Part shown: positions 1 to 9,566 of the stretch, piece by piece | Numbering within the stretch: position 1 is the stretch's first letter | Layout: every line of letters begins with the position of its first letter | Origin: Nisaea acidiphila | GTDB lineage: Bacteria > Pseudomonadota > Alphaproteobacteria > Thalassobaculales > Thalassobaculaceae | DNA length: 64,000 nucleotides | NCBI RefSeq assembly: GCF_024662015.1 | Contig: NZ_CP102480.1 | Coordinates: forward strand, 2,204,501 to 2,268,500 | Reading direction: 5' to 3' | Program-made: the position numbers and the translations under genes | The notes under the pieces: generated by a model | The model's input: the letters and a program-made list of their open reading frames with translations, nothing else | What the model was told of the DNA's origin: nothing | Database searches by the model: none

Positions 1-2910
1 GACGCGGGAGACGACCTGCTCGACGGCGGCGACGGCAACGACGTGCTGTCCGGCGGCGACGGCGACGACACCGTGCTCAGCGACGGCGGCGACAACACGA
101 TCTACGGCGGGGCCGGAAACGACGATCTCGGCGCCGGCCACGGCGACGATCTGCTCAACGGCGGCACGGGCAACGACTCGATCAGCGCCAACGACGGCAA
201 TGACACCATCAGCGGCGGCGACGGCGACGATACGGTCCTCGCCGGAGATGATGCCGATTCCGTCGATGGCGGCGCCGGGAACGACCTTATCGACGGGGGC
301 GCCGGCGCGGACACACTGAGCGGCGGCGCAGACGATGACCTGCTTGACGGAGGCGCGGACGACGACGAGCTCGACGGCGAAGACGGCAACGATACGCTGA
401 GGGGCGGCGCGGGCAACGATACGCTCGATGGCGGGACCGGCAACGACGTGCTGTCTGCCGGCGCCGGCAGTGACGTACTCGATGGCGGTAGCGGAAACGA
501 CACGCTTGTAGGCGAGAGCGACGGCGAAACCCTCTCGGGCAGCGATGGCGACGACAGCCTTGTCGGCGGCGGCGGCAACGACGTGCTGGACGGCGGCGCG
601 GGCAATGACGCCATCACCGCGGGCAGCGACGTCGATACCGTCCTCGGCGGCTCCGGCGACGATACGATCGTCAATCTCGGCGGCGCGGACCAGATCAGCG
701 GCGGCGACGGAAACGACGTCATCACCGGCAGCGACACTGCGGAAACTCTCGATGGCGGCGCGGGCGACGACACCATTTCCGGCGGCGGCGGAACCGACAG
801 CATCGACGGCGGCGACGGAAACGACGTCATCACCGGCGGCGACAATGCCGAGACCCTCGACGGCGGCGCGGGCGACGACCTGATCAGCGGCGGGGCCGGC
901 AACGACCGGATCCTCGCCGGAGCCGGGGCGGACACCGTGATCGGCGGCGACGGCGCCGACAGCATCGTCGGCTCGCTCAGCGATCTCGACGGCGATTCCA
1001 TCAGCGGCTACGACCCGGACAGCGGCGATCTCGTCATCGCAAACGCGAGCTTCGACAGCGACGCGGTCACGCTCTCGGTTGCCGACGGCAAAACCACCGT
1101 CGGTATCGACGCAAACGGCGACGGCAGCGCGGACGCGACCTTCGTGCTGGACGGCGTGTTCAATTCCGTGACCGCGACGGCCGCCGACGGTGCGACCGCC
1201 CTCGCCTTCTCCACCGAGGTGACGGCGACGGAAGGCGCGGACACGCTGACGGGCACCGAGGACGCGGACACCATCACCGGCCTTGCGGGGGACGACCTGC
1301 TGCAGGGCGCGGGCGGCAACGACCTGCTGGACGGCGGTTCCGGCAACGACACGCTGCAGGGCGGCGCCGGGGCCGATGTGCTTTCCGGCGGAGACGGCGC
1401 CGATCTGCTCTCAGGCGGCGCCGGCGCGGATACGCTGTCCGGCGGGGCCGGGAACGACACCTTCGCCGGCAGCGCGGGCGAGTTTGCGGGCGATACCCTG
1501 AGCGATCTCTCCGACGGCGACTCGGTGCTGATCCGCGGCGCGGAATTCACCTCCGACAATGTCACGCTGACGGTCGCGGACGGCGTAACCACCGTCGCCA
1601 TCGATTCGAACGGCGACGGCACGGCCGACGCCAGCTTCACCATCCAGGGCGAGTTCCGCTCGGTGACGGCCGCCACCGAGAACGGGGACACAACGCTCTC
1701 CTTCTCGACCGAGGTGAACCTCTCCGACAAGGTCGTCTGGTCGGTCTACGGCACCGGCGATTTCGACGGCGACGGCAACCAGGACCTGCTGCTGACCTCG
1801 AACCAGAGCGGCGTCTCGGTCTGGACGATGGACGGCGCGACGGCGACCGAGAAGGCCGCGACGGGCTCGCTCAACCGGGGCGGCGATTTCTCGATCAAGG
1901 CGGTGGCCGACTTCGACGGCGACGGCGGCGACGACATCCTGCTCGTCGGCAGCGACGGCGCGGTCTCGGTCTGGGAGATGGACGGCGCGACCGCGAGTGC
2001 CAAGGCCTATGCGGGCCGGATCGCGAGCGGCTGGGAGATCACCGGCACCGCCGACTTCGACGGCGACGGCGGGCACGACATCCTGCTCCGTCACCAGGAC
2101 GGCGCGGTCTCGATCTGGCAGATGGACGGCGGCACCACGGAAAGCCGTTCCTATGCCGGCCAGCTCAGCTCCGACTGGACGGTCGAGCAGATCGCCGACT
2201 TCGGCGGTGACGGCAAGGCCGACCTGCTGGTGCGCAACACCGCCGACGGCACCGTCTCGATCTGGGAGATGGACGGCGGCACCGCTTCGAACAAATCCTA
2301 CGCCGGCAAGCTCGACAGCAGCTGGGAGATCGAGACGGTCGCGGACTTCAACGGCGACGGCAAGCAGGACATCCTCGCGGTGGGCAGCGACGGCGCGGTC
2401 TCGGTCTGGGAAATGGACGGCGGCACCGCCACGAGCAAGTCCTACGCCGGCAAGATCGGTGAAGGCTGGGAGATCAAGTCGGTGAAGGACTTCACCGGCG
2501 ACGGCAAGGCCGACATCCTGACCCAGAACGCCGACGGCGCGGTCTCGGTCTGGGAGATGGACGGCGGCACCGCGACAGCCAAGACCTATGTCGGCAAGCT
2601 CGGCGAGGGCTGGGAGATCAAGTCCATCGACGACTTCAACGGCGATGGCTCAAGCGACCTGCTGACCGCCAACGCGGACGGTGTCGTCTCGCTCTGGGAG
2701 ATGGATGCCGGCGGCGCCTCGGAGAAGGCCTATGTCGGCCGCCTGCAGGAAGGCTGGGAACTCGGCGAGATCGCCGATTTCAACGGCGACGGAACGGCCG
2801 ACATCCAGCTCCAGAACACCGAAACCGGCCAGGTCTCGATCTGGGAAATGGACGGCGCCGACGTTGTGGTCGCAGGACTCACCGGAAACCTCTGGGCCGA
2901 TCTGGTCTGA
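1..2910 (+). CDS. RTX calcium-binding repeat protein with C-terminal FG-GAP-like repeats (5' partial)
   Basis: The frame is open from base 1, so the true start lies upstream; 969 residues are visible and the internal GTG at 43 is not a real start. Bases 1 to about 960 encode near-continuous RTX nonapeptides (GGxGxDxLx), which in this family form calcium-loaded parallel beta-rolls. A spacer module (about 965-1215), a second RTX block (about 1235-1470) and a second spacer module (about 1475-1720) follow. From 1735 there are eight units of about 48 residues, each carrying a DFxGDGxxDIL calcium-loop motif and a VSxWEMDGG strand, ending in [11 protein letters not shown]. No catalytic domain is visible. 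RTX proteins of this kind are usually exported by type I secretion; a role as adhesin or extracellular matrix protein is inference. It is followed in tandem by two paralogues. Confidence 0.85.
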   Translation, partial: DAGDDLLDGGDGNDVLSGGDGDDTVLSDGGDNTIYGGAGNDDLGAGHGDDLLNGGTGNDSISANDGNDTISGGDGDDTVLAGDDADSVDGGAGNDLIDGGAGADTLSGGADDDLLDGGADDDELDGEDGNDTLRGGAGNDTLDGGTGNDVLSAGAGSDVLDGGSGNDTLVGESDGETLSGSDGDDSLVGGGGNDVLDGGAGNDAITAGSDVDTVLGGSGDDTIVNLGGADQISGGDGNDVITGSDTAETLDGGAGDDTISGGGGTDSIDGGDGNDVITGGDNAETLDGGAGDDLISGGAGNDRILAGAGADTVIGGDGADSIVGSLSDLDGDSISGYDPDSGDLVIANASFDSDAVTLSVADGKTTVGIDANGDGSADATFVLDGVFNSVTATAADGATALAFSTEVTATEGADTLTGTEDADTITGLAGDDLLQGAGGNDLLDGGSGNDTLQGGAGADVLSGGDGADLLSGGAGADTLSGGAGNDTFAGSAGEFAGDTLSDLSDGDSVLIRGAEFTSDNVTLTVADGVTTVAIDSNGDGTADASFTIQGEFRSVTAATENGDTTLSFSTEVNLSDKVVWSVYGTGDFDGDGNQDLLLTSNQSGVSVWTMDGATATEKAATGSLNRGGDFSIKAVADFDGDGGDDILLVGSDGAVSVWEMDGATASAKAYAGRIASGWEITGTADFDGDGGHDILLRHQDGAVSIWQMDGGTTESRSYAGQLSSDWTVEQIADFGGDGKADLLVRNTADGTVSIWEMDGGTASNKSYAGKLDSSWEIETVADFNGDGKQDILAVGSDGAVSVWEMDGGTATSKSYAGKIGEGWEIKSVKDFTGDGKADILTQNADGAVSVWEMDGGTATAKTYVGKLGEGWEIKSIDDFNGDGSSDLLTANADGVVSLWEMDAGGASEKAYVGRLQEGWELGEIADFNGDGTADIQLQNTETGQVSIWEMDGADVVVAGLTGNLWADLV

Positions 2911-3258
2911 TGCTTTTCCTTCCGGCGGCAGTCGCCGCCGGAAAACAGATCCCGGGACCCGCCATCCGTTCGCACCCGGATAGTTCCGATTGATTTTTGC
3001 TGCTCACATCACAGGTTTAGGGCCGTTTTTTCATTCACGGCGCGTAACCTATTCTTAATCTTTCGCCCACATAATCATGTTTGAAATCAGACGAGTAACG
3101 GCAAGCTCCAAGCTAATATATTGGATTTTATAGAAATTATTTCAATATTCTAGATATCAGTCTGAGATTGATTTTTGATTTTCTGACTGAACCGCGAACG
3201 CCCCCGGACGGGGCGGTGCACGACATCTCCCGGAAACGGGCGGAACTGGATCGAGCTC
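2911..3258. other. Intergenic region between first two RTX genes
   Basis: These 348 bp hold a strong GC hairpin just after the upstream stop and then an AT-rich stretch (about 2990-3190) that contrasts with the very GC-rich genes on either side. No ORF or RNA gene is recognisable. It is the likely promoter region of the second RTX gene, but no convincing -35/-10 pair was found. Confidence 0.6.
2920..2943. terminator. Perfect 10-bp hairpin after RTX gene 1
   Basis: A 10-bp perfect stem (TTCCGGCGGC / GCCGCCGGAA) with a 4-nt loop starts 9 nt after the stop codon. TTTT precedes the stem and AAAA follows it, so the U-tract would be correct only for minus-strand transcripts. On the plus strand it may act as a 3'-end stabiliser rather than an intrinsic terminator. 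Confidence 0.5.
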
Positions 3259-5670
3259 ATGGAACTGACGGGCACGAAAAAAAAGGATCTTCTGGTCGGT
3301 ACCGGAGACAACGACACGATCTCCGGGCTCGGCGGCAATGACACGATCACCGGCGCGGCCGGCGATGACGTGCTGTACGGAGATGCCGGCCGGGACCGCC
3401 TGACCGGCGGCGCCGGGAACGATCTGCTTTTTGGCGGCGACGGCAGCGACACGCTCGAAGGCAGCGAAGGCGCGGACACGCTCGACGGCGGGGCCGCCTC
3501 CGACACCATCTATGGCGGCACCGGAACGGACCAGTTCCAGGGCAGCGCGGGCGATCTCGACGGAGACCATTTCGCCGACTTCGAGGACGGAGAGACCGTG
3601 CGCGTCACCGGCGTGACTTTCTCCGGCAGCAATGTCACGCTTTCGACGAGCGGCGGCGTCACGACGGTTTCCGTCGACACCAATGGCGACGGCGCGGCGG
3701 ACACGAGCTTCACCCTCGAAGGAACCTTTCTGTCGGTCACCGCGATCCAATCGGGAGCCGACACCAGTCTGCAGTTCAGCACGGACTCGGGCACGAACGC
3801 CGATACCCTTTCCGGAACCAACAATACCGACACGCTTTCCGGCGGCGTCGGCGACGATCTGATCTATGGCGGCAAGGGAAATGACAGCCTGGCCGGCGAC
3901 GGCGACAACGACCAGGTCTATGGCGAGGAAGGCAACGACACGCTGGACGGCGGGACCGGCAACGACTTGCTCGACGGCGGCATCGGTGCGGACAGCATGG
4001 CCGGAGGCGATGGCGATGACACGCTCTCCGGGAATGCCGGCGACGATACGCTCATGGGCGATGCCGGCGCCGACGATCTTGCGGGCGGCGACGACGCCGA
4101 CACACTCTCCGGCGGAGCGGACAACGACACCCTCGATGGCGGCGCCGGCGACGACAGCCTCGACGGCGGCGCAGGCAATGACAGCCTGAGCGGAGGCGAT
4201 GGCGCCGACACCCTTCTGGGCGGCGACGGGGTGGACACATTTCAAGGGTCGGCGGCCGAGTTCGACGGCGATCTGGTCAGTGATCTCGCGAACGGCGAAT
4301 CGATGCTGATAAAGGGCGCGAGCTTCGCGAACGACGCCGTCACCCTGACCGCCAGCAACGGCAACACTGCGATCGCAATCGACACCAACGGCGACGGCAC
4401 CGCCGACGCATCCTTCACGCTCGGCGGCACGTTCAAGACGGTCACCGCGACATCGGGCGCGGAAGGGACCACGCTCAGCTTCTCGAGCCGGACGGAGTGG
4501 TCGATCAAGGCCGCCGGCGATTTCAACGGCGACGGCGATCAGGACCTCGCCGTGGCCGCGGACACCGGTGACGTATCCCTCTGGACGCTCGACGGCGCGA
4601 CGGCGACAGCCAAAACCCTGGCCGGCAATCTCACCAATGTCGGCAATTTCAGCATTCACAGCGCCGAGGATTTCGACGGCGACGGCGACGACGACATCCT
4701 GATACAGGATACCGATGCCGGAGTGGTTTCGGTCTGGGAAATGCAAGGCGGGTCGGTCGTCGCCAAGGATTTTTCCGGCCTGCTGGGCGCCGGCTGGAAA
4801 ATCGTCGACACCGCGGATTTCGACGCCGACGGCGGGCATGACATTCTGCTCCGCAATGACGACGGTGCGGTCTCCGTCTGGATTATGGACGGCGGCACGG
4901 CGACCGAAAAGACCTATGTCGGGAATATGGGCTCTGAATGGACCGTCGAGGCGGTCACGGATTTCAATGCCGACAACAAGGCCGACATCCTGTTCCGCAG
5001 CCAGACCGGCGACGTCTCCGTCTGGGAAATGGACGGCGCCACTGCCACGACGAAGGCCTATGTGGGGAACATGTCGTCCGACTGGACCGTCGAGACGACC
5101 GCTGATTTCAACGTGGACAGCAAGTCCGACATCCTGTTTCGCAGTCAGACCGGCGACGTCTCGGTCTGGGAAATGGACGGCGCCTCGGCGACGACGAAAT
5201 CCTATGCGGGCAAGCTCGGCGACGGCTGGAGCATCGAGGCGGTCGACGATTTCACCGCGGACGGCAAGGCCGATATCCTGACCAAGAGCTCGAGCGGCGA
5301 TGTCTCCGTCTGGGAGATGGACGGCGGAACTGCGGCGGCGAAGACCTATACCGGCAAGCTCGGCACCGGCATGAACATCGAACAGATCGCAGATTTCAAC
5401 GGCGACGGGTCGGCGGATCTTCTGGTCAGCGACGATTCGACCGTCGTCTCGGTCTGGGAGATGGATGCCGGCGGGACCTCCGAGAAAGCCTTCGTCGCAT
5501 CATTGTCCGATGGTTGGAAAACCGGGCTCGCAGAGGATTTCAACGGCGATGGAAAGGCCGACATCCAACTCGAGAACACGTCGACCGGCCAGGTCTCGAT
5601 CTGGGAAATGGATGGCGGCGAAGTCACGACCGCAGGTTTGACTGGCAATCTCTGGACCGACTTGGTATAG
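3259..5670 (+). CDS. RTX calcium-binding repeat protein with eight C-terminal FG-GAP-like repeats
   Basis: The product has 803 residues. It begins MELTGTKKKDLLVG with no signal peptide, as expected for a type I secretion substrate. Layout: RTX block (residues about 10-90), spacer module (about 95-175), second RTX block (about 178-325), second spacer module (about 330-410), then eight FG-GAP/VCBS-like units to the C-terminus, which ends GLTGNLWTDLV. Unit 7 carries the variant EMDAGGTSEKA and the last unit the variant [12 protein letters not shown]; the same variants occupy the same places in both neighbouring paralogues. The ATG at 3259 has only a weak GGATCGAG upstream. Calcium binding is well supported by the repeats. 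The ligand and cellular role are unknown; surface attachment or biofilm matrix is inferred from the adjacent polysaccharide locus. Confidence 0.88.
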   Translation: MELTGTKKKDLLVGTGDNDTISGLGGNDTITGAAGDDVLYGDAGRDRLTGGAGNDLLFGGDGSDTLEGSEGADTLDGGAASDTIYGGTGTDQFQGSAGDLDGDHFADFEDGETVRVTGVTFSGSNVTLSTSGGVTTVSVDTNGDGAADTSFTLEGTFLSVTAIQSGADTSLQFSTDSGTNADTLSGTNNTDTLSGGVGDDLIYGGKGNDSLAGDGDNDQVYGEEGNDTLDGGTGNDLLDGGIGADSMAGGDGDDTLSGNAGDDTLMGDAGADDLAGGDDADTLSGGADNDTLDGGAGDDSLDGGAGNDSLSGGDGADTLLGGDGVDTFQGSAAEFDGDLVSDLANGESMLIKGASFANDAVTLTASNGNTAIAIDTNGDGTADASFTLGGTFKTVTATSGAEGTTLSFSSRTEWSIKAAGDFNGDGDQDLAVAADTGDVSLWTLDGATATAKTLAGNLTNVGNFSIHSAEDFDGDGDDDILIQDTDAGVVSVWEMQGGSVVAKDFSGLLGAGWKIVDTADFDADGGHDILLRNDDGAVSVWIMDGGTATEKTYVGNMGSEWTVEAVTDFNADNKADILFRSQTGDVSVWEMDGATATTKAYVGNMSSDWTVETTADFNVDSKSDILFRSQTGDVSVWEMDGASATTKSYAGKLGDGWSIEAVDDFTADGKADILTKSSSGDVSVWEMDGGTAAAKTYTGKLGTGMNIEQIADFNGDGSADLLVSDDSTVVSVWEMDAGGTSEKAFVASLSDGWKTGLAEDFNGDGKADIQLENTSTGQVSIWEMDGGEVTTAGLTGNLWTDLV

Positions 5671-5885
5671 CCTTACTCGCGCGATGGTTAACGTCGCGCT
5701 GCGGGCAAAAGGCCCCTTTCGGCATCGAAGAATCTCTCCGTCCCGGATCTCCTTTTCGGCAAGCGCCTGAGGATCCGGCCAGCGGCTAACCGGCGCCCCT
5801 GAGGACCGGAGCCGCTCGGAGTACCTGCCATCCTCACAAGACATATTGCTCGTGGGTGTCTCTTAACGTGTGCACGGAGGTTCAC
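5671..5885. other. Intergenic region between RTX genes 2 and 3
   Basis: These 215 bp contain no supported gene. The only clear signal is a GGAGG ribosome-binding site at 5876-5880, which selects the ATG at 5886 for the downstream gene. Confidence 0.6.
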
Positions 5886-8800
5886 ATGGCTGGGACGCTA
5901 TTCGAGGGTACCGATTCCGACGATATTTTTACCGGCACGGGCGATGACGACACGCTCATCGGCAATGCCGGGAATGACACGCTTCTAGGGCAGGGAGGCG
6001 CCGACTCGATTGTCGGCGGCTCCGGCAATGACAGTCTCGACGGCGGCGACGACGGTGACCGCCTGAGCGGAGGGATCGGCGACGACACCCTGCTCGGAGG
6101 CGCCGGCGAGGACACCCTCGTCGGCCACGAAAACGACGACCTGATCTATGGCGGCGACGGCAACGACCTCGTCATCGGCTGGCACGACAACGACACGCTC
6201 TACGGCGACGCGGGAGACGATTCCGTTTCCGGAGGCCGTGCGGACGACCTCCTCTTCGGCGACGATGGCGACGACGTTCTCTATGGCGGCGACGGCAACG
6301 ATATTCTCTATGGCGGGGCCGGACTCGACACACTCTACGGCGATGCAGGCGACGATATCCTTTATGCCGACGACGACGAGATCGTCTATGGCGGCGCCGG
6401 AAACGACACCGTCTATACCAACGACACCTCGGACCTCAGCCGCTTCGTCGACATCGAGTCGATCGTCGGCGTGGACGCCGTCACACTGACCGGCAGCGTC
6501 GACCCGGATTACCTGACCGGCACCGTGGTCGGAGACGAAATCGACGGCGGCGGCGGAGACGACACGATCGACGGCGGCCTCGGCAAGGACACCCTGCTTG
6601 GCGGCGACCACAACGACCTGATCTACGGCGGCGGCGGCCTGGACGTCATCTCCGGCGAATCGGGGCTCGATACGCTCTATGGCGGCGACGGCAACGACGC
6701 GATCGACGGCGGAGACGGCGACGATCTGATCTATGGCGGCGCGGGTTCGGATTCGGTTGTGGCCGGCGACGGCGACGATGTCATTTACGACGACGGTCTC
6801 GACATCATTTACGGCGGCGCAGGCAACGATACGGTCTACACCACCGATGACAGCGACCAGTCGCGCTTCATCGGGGTCGAAGAGGTCGTTCTCATACCGC
6901 TGGATACCGTCACGGCCGGAGACGACGCCGACAGCCTGACCGGAACCCTCGCCGCAGACGCGATCGACGGCGGCGGCGGAGACGACACGCTCTACGGCAT
7001 CGGCGGTAACGACATCCTCTATGGCAGCGACGGAGACGATTATCTCGATGGCGGCGAGGGTGACGATTTTCTCGACGGCGGTGCCGGAAACGACACGATC
7101 GAGGGCGGCAAGGGAGCCGATACGCTCTATGGCGGAGACGGCGACGATGTCCTCTACGACGACGGTGACGACGTCATCTACGGCGGCGACGGCGAAGACA
7201 CCGTCTGGACGACCGCTTACGGCGACGAGTCCCGTTTCATCGGTGTCGAGGAAATCCGCTACCTCTATGAGCTGATCACAGGCACGGAAGACAGCGACAC
7301 GCTGAGCGGTGCGGAGGGCCGGAACCGGATCCTCGGAATGGGCGGCGACGACCTCGTCATCGGCAATACCGAGGCAGACACGCTTTCCGGCGGTGCCGGC
7401 GCGGACAACATGAGCGGTCTCGCCGGCGACGATCTGCTGATCGGCGATGCGGGCGACGACACGCTCGTCGGCCATAGCGGCGACGATGTCATCAGCGGCG
7501 GCGAGGGAAACGACTTCATCATCGGCTGGTATGACGACGACACCCTGTACGGCGAAGACGGCGACGATCTGATCTCCGGCGGCAGCGGGGCCGATCTGAT
7601 CGAGGGCGGAGCGGGGAACGACGAGATCTCCGGCGGCGCGGAGTCGGATACACTGAGCGGCGGCGACGGCGTCGACACGATCTATGGCGATGCGGGCGAC
7701 GATGTCATCTATGACGACGGCAGCGACGTGATCTATGGCGGCGACGGCAACGATACCGTCTACACCACCGACGACAGCGACATCTCGCGGTTCCATGACA
7801 TCGAGCATTACGAGCTGATCTGGAACCAGGTCAGTGGAACCGATGGTGACGACCTGCTGTCGGGAACCGATGCGATCGACGACATTACCGGCCTTGAGGG
7901 CGACGACACGATACATGCCGGCGGCGCGGGAGACCTCGTCTACGGTAATGCCGGCAACGACGTGATCTATGCCGGCGACGGATTGGACTTGGTCGACGGC
8001 GGGGACGGCGACGATACGATCTGCGGCGGTCTCGGCATCAACGGCGATATCCTGAACGGCGGCGACGGCAACGACGTTTTCGTCGCGACAATGGAGGAGC
8101 TCGACGGAGACGCGATCGCTGACATGACGGAGAACGACCGTCTGATCATCGAAGACGCGGAACTCGGCTACAGCCGGTTCTCGATGACCTATCAGAACGG
8201 CCAGACCTTCGTCTCGGTCGATTCGGACGCGGACGGCGAGGCCGATGCGGTCTTCGGACTGGTCGGCGAATACGAATCGCTTTCGGCGCAGATCGTTGAC
8301 GGCAACACCGTCGTCACCTTCACGCCGGCCGAGATCCCAGGCTGGGGAATCACCCATTCGGGAGATTTCAACGCCGACGGAAAAACCGACCTGCTGCTGA
8401 CCTCGACCGAGGAAAGGGTCTCGATCTGGACGCTCGACGGGGCGGCGGCTCTGTCCAAGAAGGATGCCGGCGGTCTCGCCGGGCAGGAAAACTTCTCGAT
8501 CCGCTCGATCGCGGATTTTGACGGCGATACCGACGACGACGTTCTGATGCTCGGCGACAACGGAACGCTGTCGGTCTGGCGCATGTATGGCGGAACGGCG
8601 GCGGACAAATCCTATGCCGGACGTCTGGACGACAGCTGGACCGTGGAAGGCACCGCCGATTTCAACGGAGACGGCAAGGAGGACATCCTGATCCGCCAGG
8701 ATACCGGTACGGTCTCCGTCTGGACGATGGGCAGCGACGGCGCGGCGACGGATAAATCCTATGCCGGACGCATGGGATCGGACTGGACCATCGAGGGCCT

Positions 8801-9512
8801 CGCCGATTTCAACGATGACGGCAAGACCGACATCCTCGCCCGCAACGACGGCGGCGCGGTTTCCGTCTGGGTCATGGACGGCGGCACGGCCAGCGAGAAG
8901 ACCTATGCCGGCAATATGAGCTCGGACTGGGACATCGAGGCGATCGCCGATTTCAACGGCGACGACAAGCAGGACCTCCTGATCCGGAACGGCGACGGTG
9001 TGGTCTCGGTCTGGGAGATGGACGGTGGGACCGCGACCAACAAGGGCTATACCGCCACCCTGCGGGACGGCTGGGAGATCGAGGCCGTGACGGACCTGAC
9101 CGGCGACGGCAAGGCCGACATCCTGACGCGGAATGCGGATGGCGTGGTCTCCGCCTGGGAGATGGACGGAAGCACGGCCACCGCCCAGACCTACACCGGA
9201 ACCCTGGGGTCCGGCTGGTCGATCCACGCGACCGCCGATTTCAACGGGGACGGGTCGGCGGACCTGCTGGTCTCGGACGGCACCGCCGTCTCCGTCTGGG
9301 AGATGGATGCCGGCGGGACGTCGGAGAAAGCCTTCGTCGGCAATCTTCAGGACGGCTGGCAGCTCGGCCTCGTGGAGGACTTCAACGGCGACGGCAAGGC
9401 CGACATCCAGATCGCCAGCGAAGCGACCGGCCAGGTCTCGATCTGGGAGATGGACGGCGCAAACATCACCCATGCCGGTCTTACCGGCAATCTCTGGACC
9501 GATCTGGTCTAG
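5886..9512 (+). CDS. Large RTX calcium-binding repeat protein with eight C-terminal FG-GAP-like repeats
   Basis: The product has 1208 residues counted from the ATG at 5886, chosen because GGAGG lies 5 nt upstream; an in-frame GTG at 5856 has no such site. About 730 N-terminal residues are RTX repeats organised in a higher-order pattern. Four times an acidic run is followed by a segment of the type VIYGGDGNDTVYTTDDSD, then SRFxxIE, a short hydrophobic linker and a new RTX start (near 6385-6520, 6800-6950, 7170-7310 and 7730-7870). One spacer module (about 8080-8330) precedes eight FG-GAP-like units ending GLTGNLWTDLV. There is no signal peptide and no visible enzymatic domain. It is the longest of the three tandem paralogues and differs from them mainly in RTX length. 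Confidence 0.88.
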   Translation: MAGTLFEGTDSDDIFTGTGDDDTLIGNAGNDTLLGQGGADSIVGGSGNDSLDGGDDGDRLSGGIGDDTLLGGAGEDTLVGHENDDLIYGGDGNDLVIGWHDNDTLYGDAGDDSVSGGRADDLLFGDDGDDVLYGGDGNDILYGGAGLDTLYGDAGDDILYADDDEIVYGGAGNDTVYTNDTSDLSRFVDIESIVGVDAVTLTGSVDPDYLTGTVVGDEIDGGGGDDTIDGGLGKDTLLGGDHNDLIYGGGGLDVISGESGLDTLYGGDGNDAIDGGDGDDLIYGGAGSDSVVAGDGDDVIYDDGLDIIYGGAGNDTVYTTDDSDQSRFIGVEEVVLIPLDTVTAGDDADSLTGTLAADAIDGGGGDDTLYGIGGNDILYGSDGDDYLDGGEGDDFLDGGAGNDTIEGGKGADTLYGGDGDDVLYDDGDDVIYGGDGEDTVWTTAYGDESRFIGVEEIRYLYELITGTEDSDTLSGAEGRNRILGMGGDDLVIGNTEADTLSGGAGADNMSGLAGDDLLIGDAGDDTLVGHSGDDVISGGEGNDFIIGWYDDDTLYGEDGDDLISGGSGADLIEGGAGNDEISGGAESDTLSGGDGVDTIYGDAGDDVIYDDGSDVIYGGDGNDTVYTTDDSDISRFHDIEHYELIWNQVSGTDGDDLLSGTDAIDDITGLEGDDTIHAGGAGDLVYGNAGNDVIYAGDGLDLVDGGDGDDTICGGLGINGDILNGGDGNDVFVATMEELDGDAIADMTENDRLIIEDAELGYSRFSMTYQNGQTFVSVDSDADGEADAVFGLVGEYESLSAQIVDGNTVVTFTPAEIPGWGITHSGDFNADGKTDLLLTSTEERVSIWTLDGAAALSKKDAGGLAGQENFSIRSIADFDGDTDDDVLMLGDNGTLSVWRMYGGTAADKSYAGRLDDSWTVEGTADFNGDGKEDILIRQDTGTVSVWTMGSDGAATDKSYAGRMGSDWTIEGLADFNDDGKTDILARNDGGAVSVWVMDGGTASEKTYAGNMSSDWDIEAIADFNGDDKQDLLIRNGDGVVSVWEMDGGTATNKGYTATLRDGWEIEAVTDLTGDGKADILTRNADGVVSAWEMDGSTATAQTYTGTLGSGWSIHATADFNGDGSADLLVSDGTAVSVWEMDAGGTSEKAFVGNLQDGWQLGLVEDFNGDGKADIQIASEATGQVSIWEMDGANITHAGLTGNLWTDLV

Positions 9513-9531
9513 CCCCCGGCGGGGCGGCGGC

Positions 9532-9554
9532 GCTTCCGGTCGCGCACCGGAAGC
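9532..9554. terminator. Hairpin between convergent RTX gene 3 and flippase
   Basis: A 9-bp perfect stem (GCTTCCGGT / ACCGGAAGC, 5-nt loop) can be lengthened by flanking GGCGGC and GCCGCC. It lies in the 54-bp gap between converging genes and may serve both. No strong U-tract is present. Confidence 0.5.
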
Positions 9555-9566
9555 ACGCCGCCCGCT

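Noticed and set aside
102-1001. Long antisense ORFs over the RTX genes, including the 1162-codon frame at 5985-9473 on the minus strand
   Set aside because: They mirror the GGxGxD codon pattern of the sense strand, giving Pro/Ser- or Val/Ala-rich shadow proteins with no start signals or domain features.
2920-2943. Intrinsic terminator for the first RTX gene on the plus strand
   Set aside because: The T-run lies before the stem and A-run after it, so the polarity is wrong for plus-strand termination; kept only as a hairpin.
5886-8080. Dense short DNA repeats resembling a repeat array
   Set aside because: The periodicity is 27 bp in frame and encodes RTX nonapeptides; there are no constant repeats with unique spacers, so it is not CRISPR.
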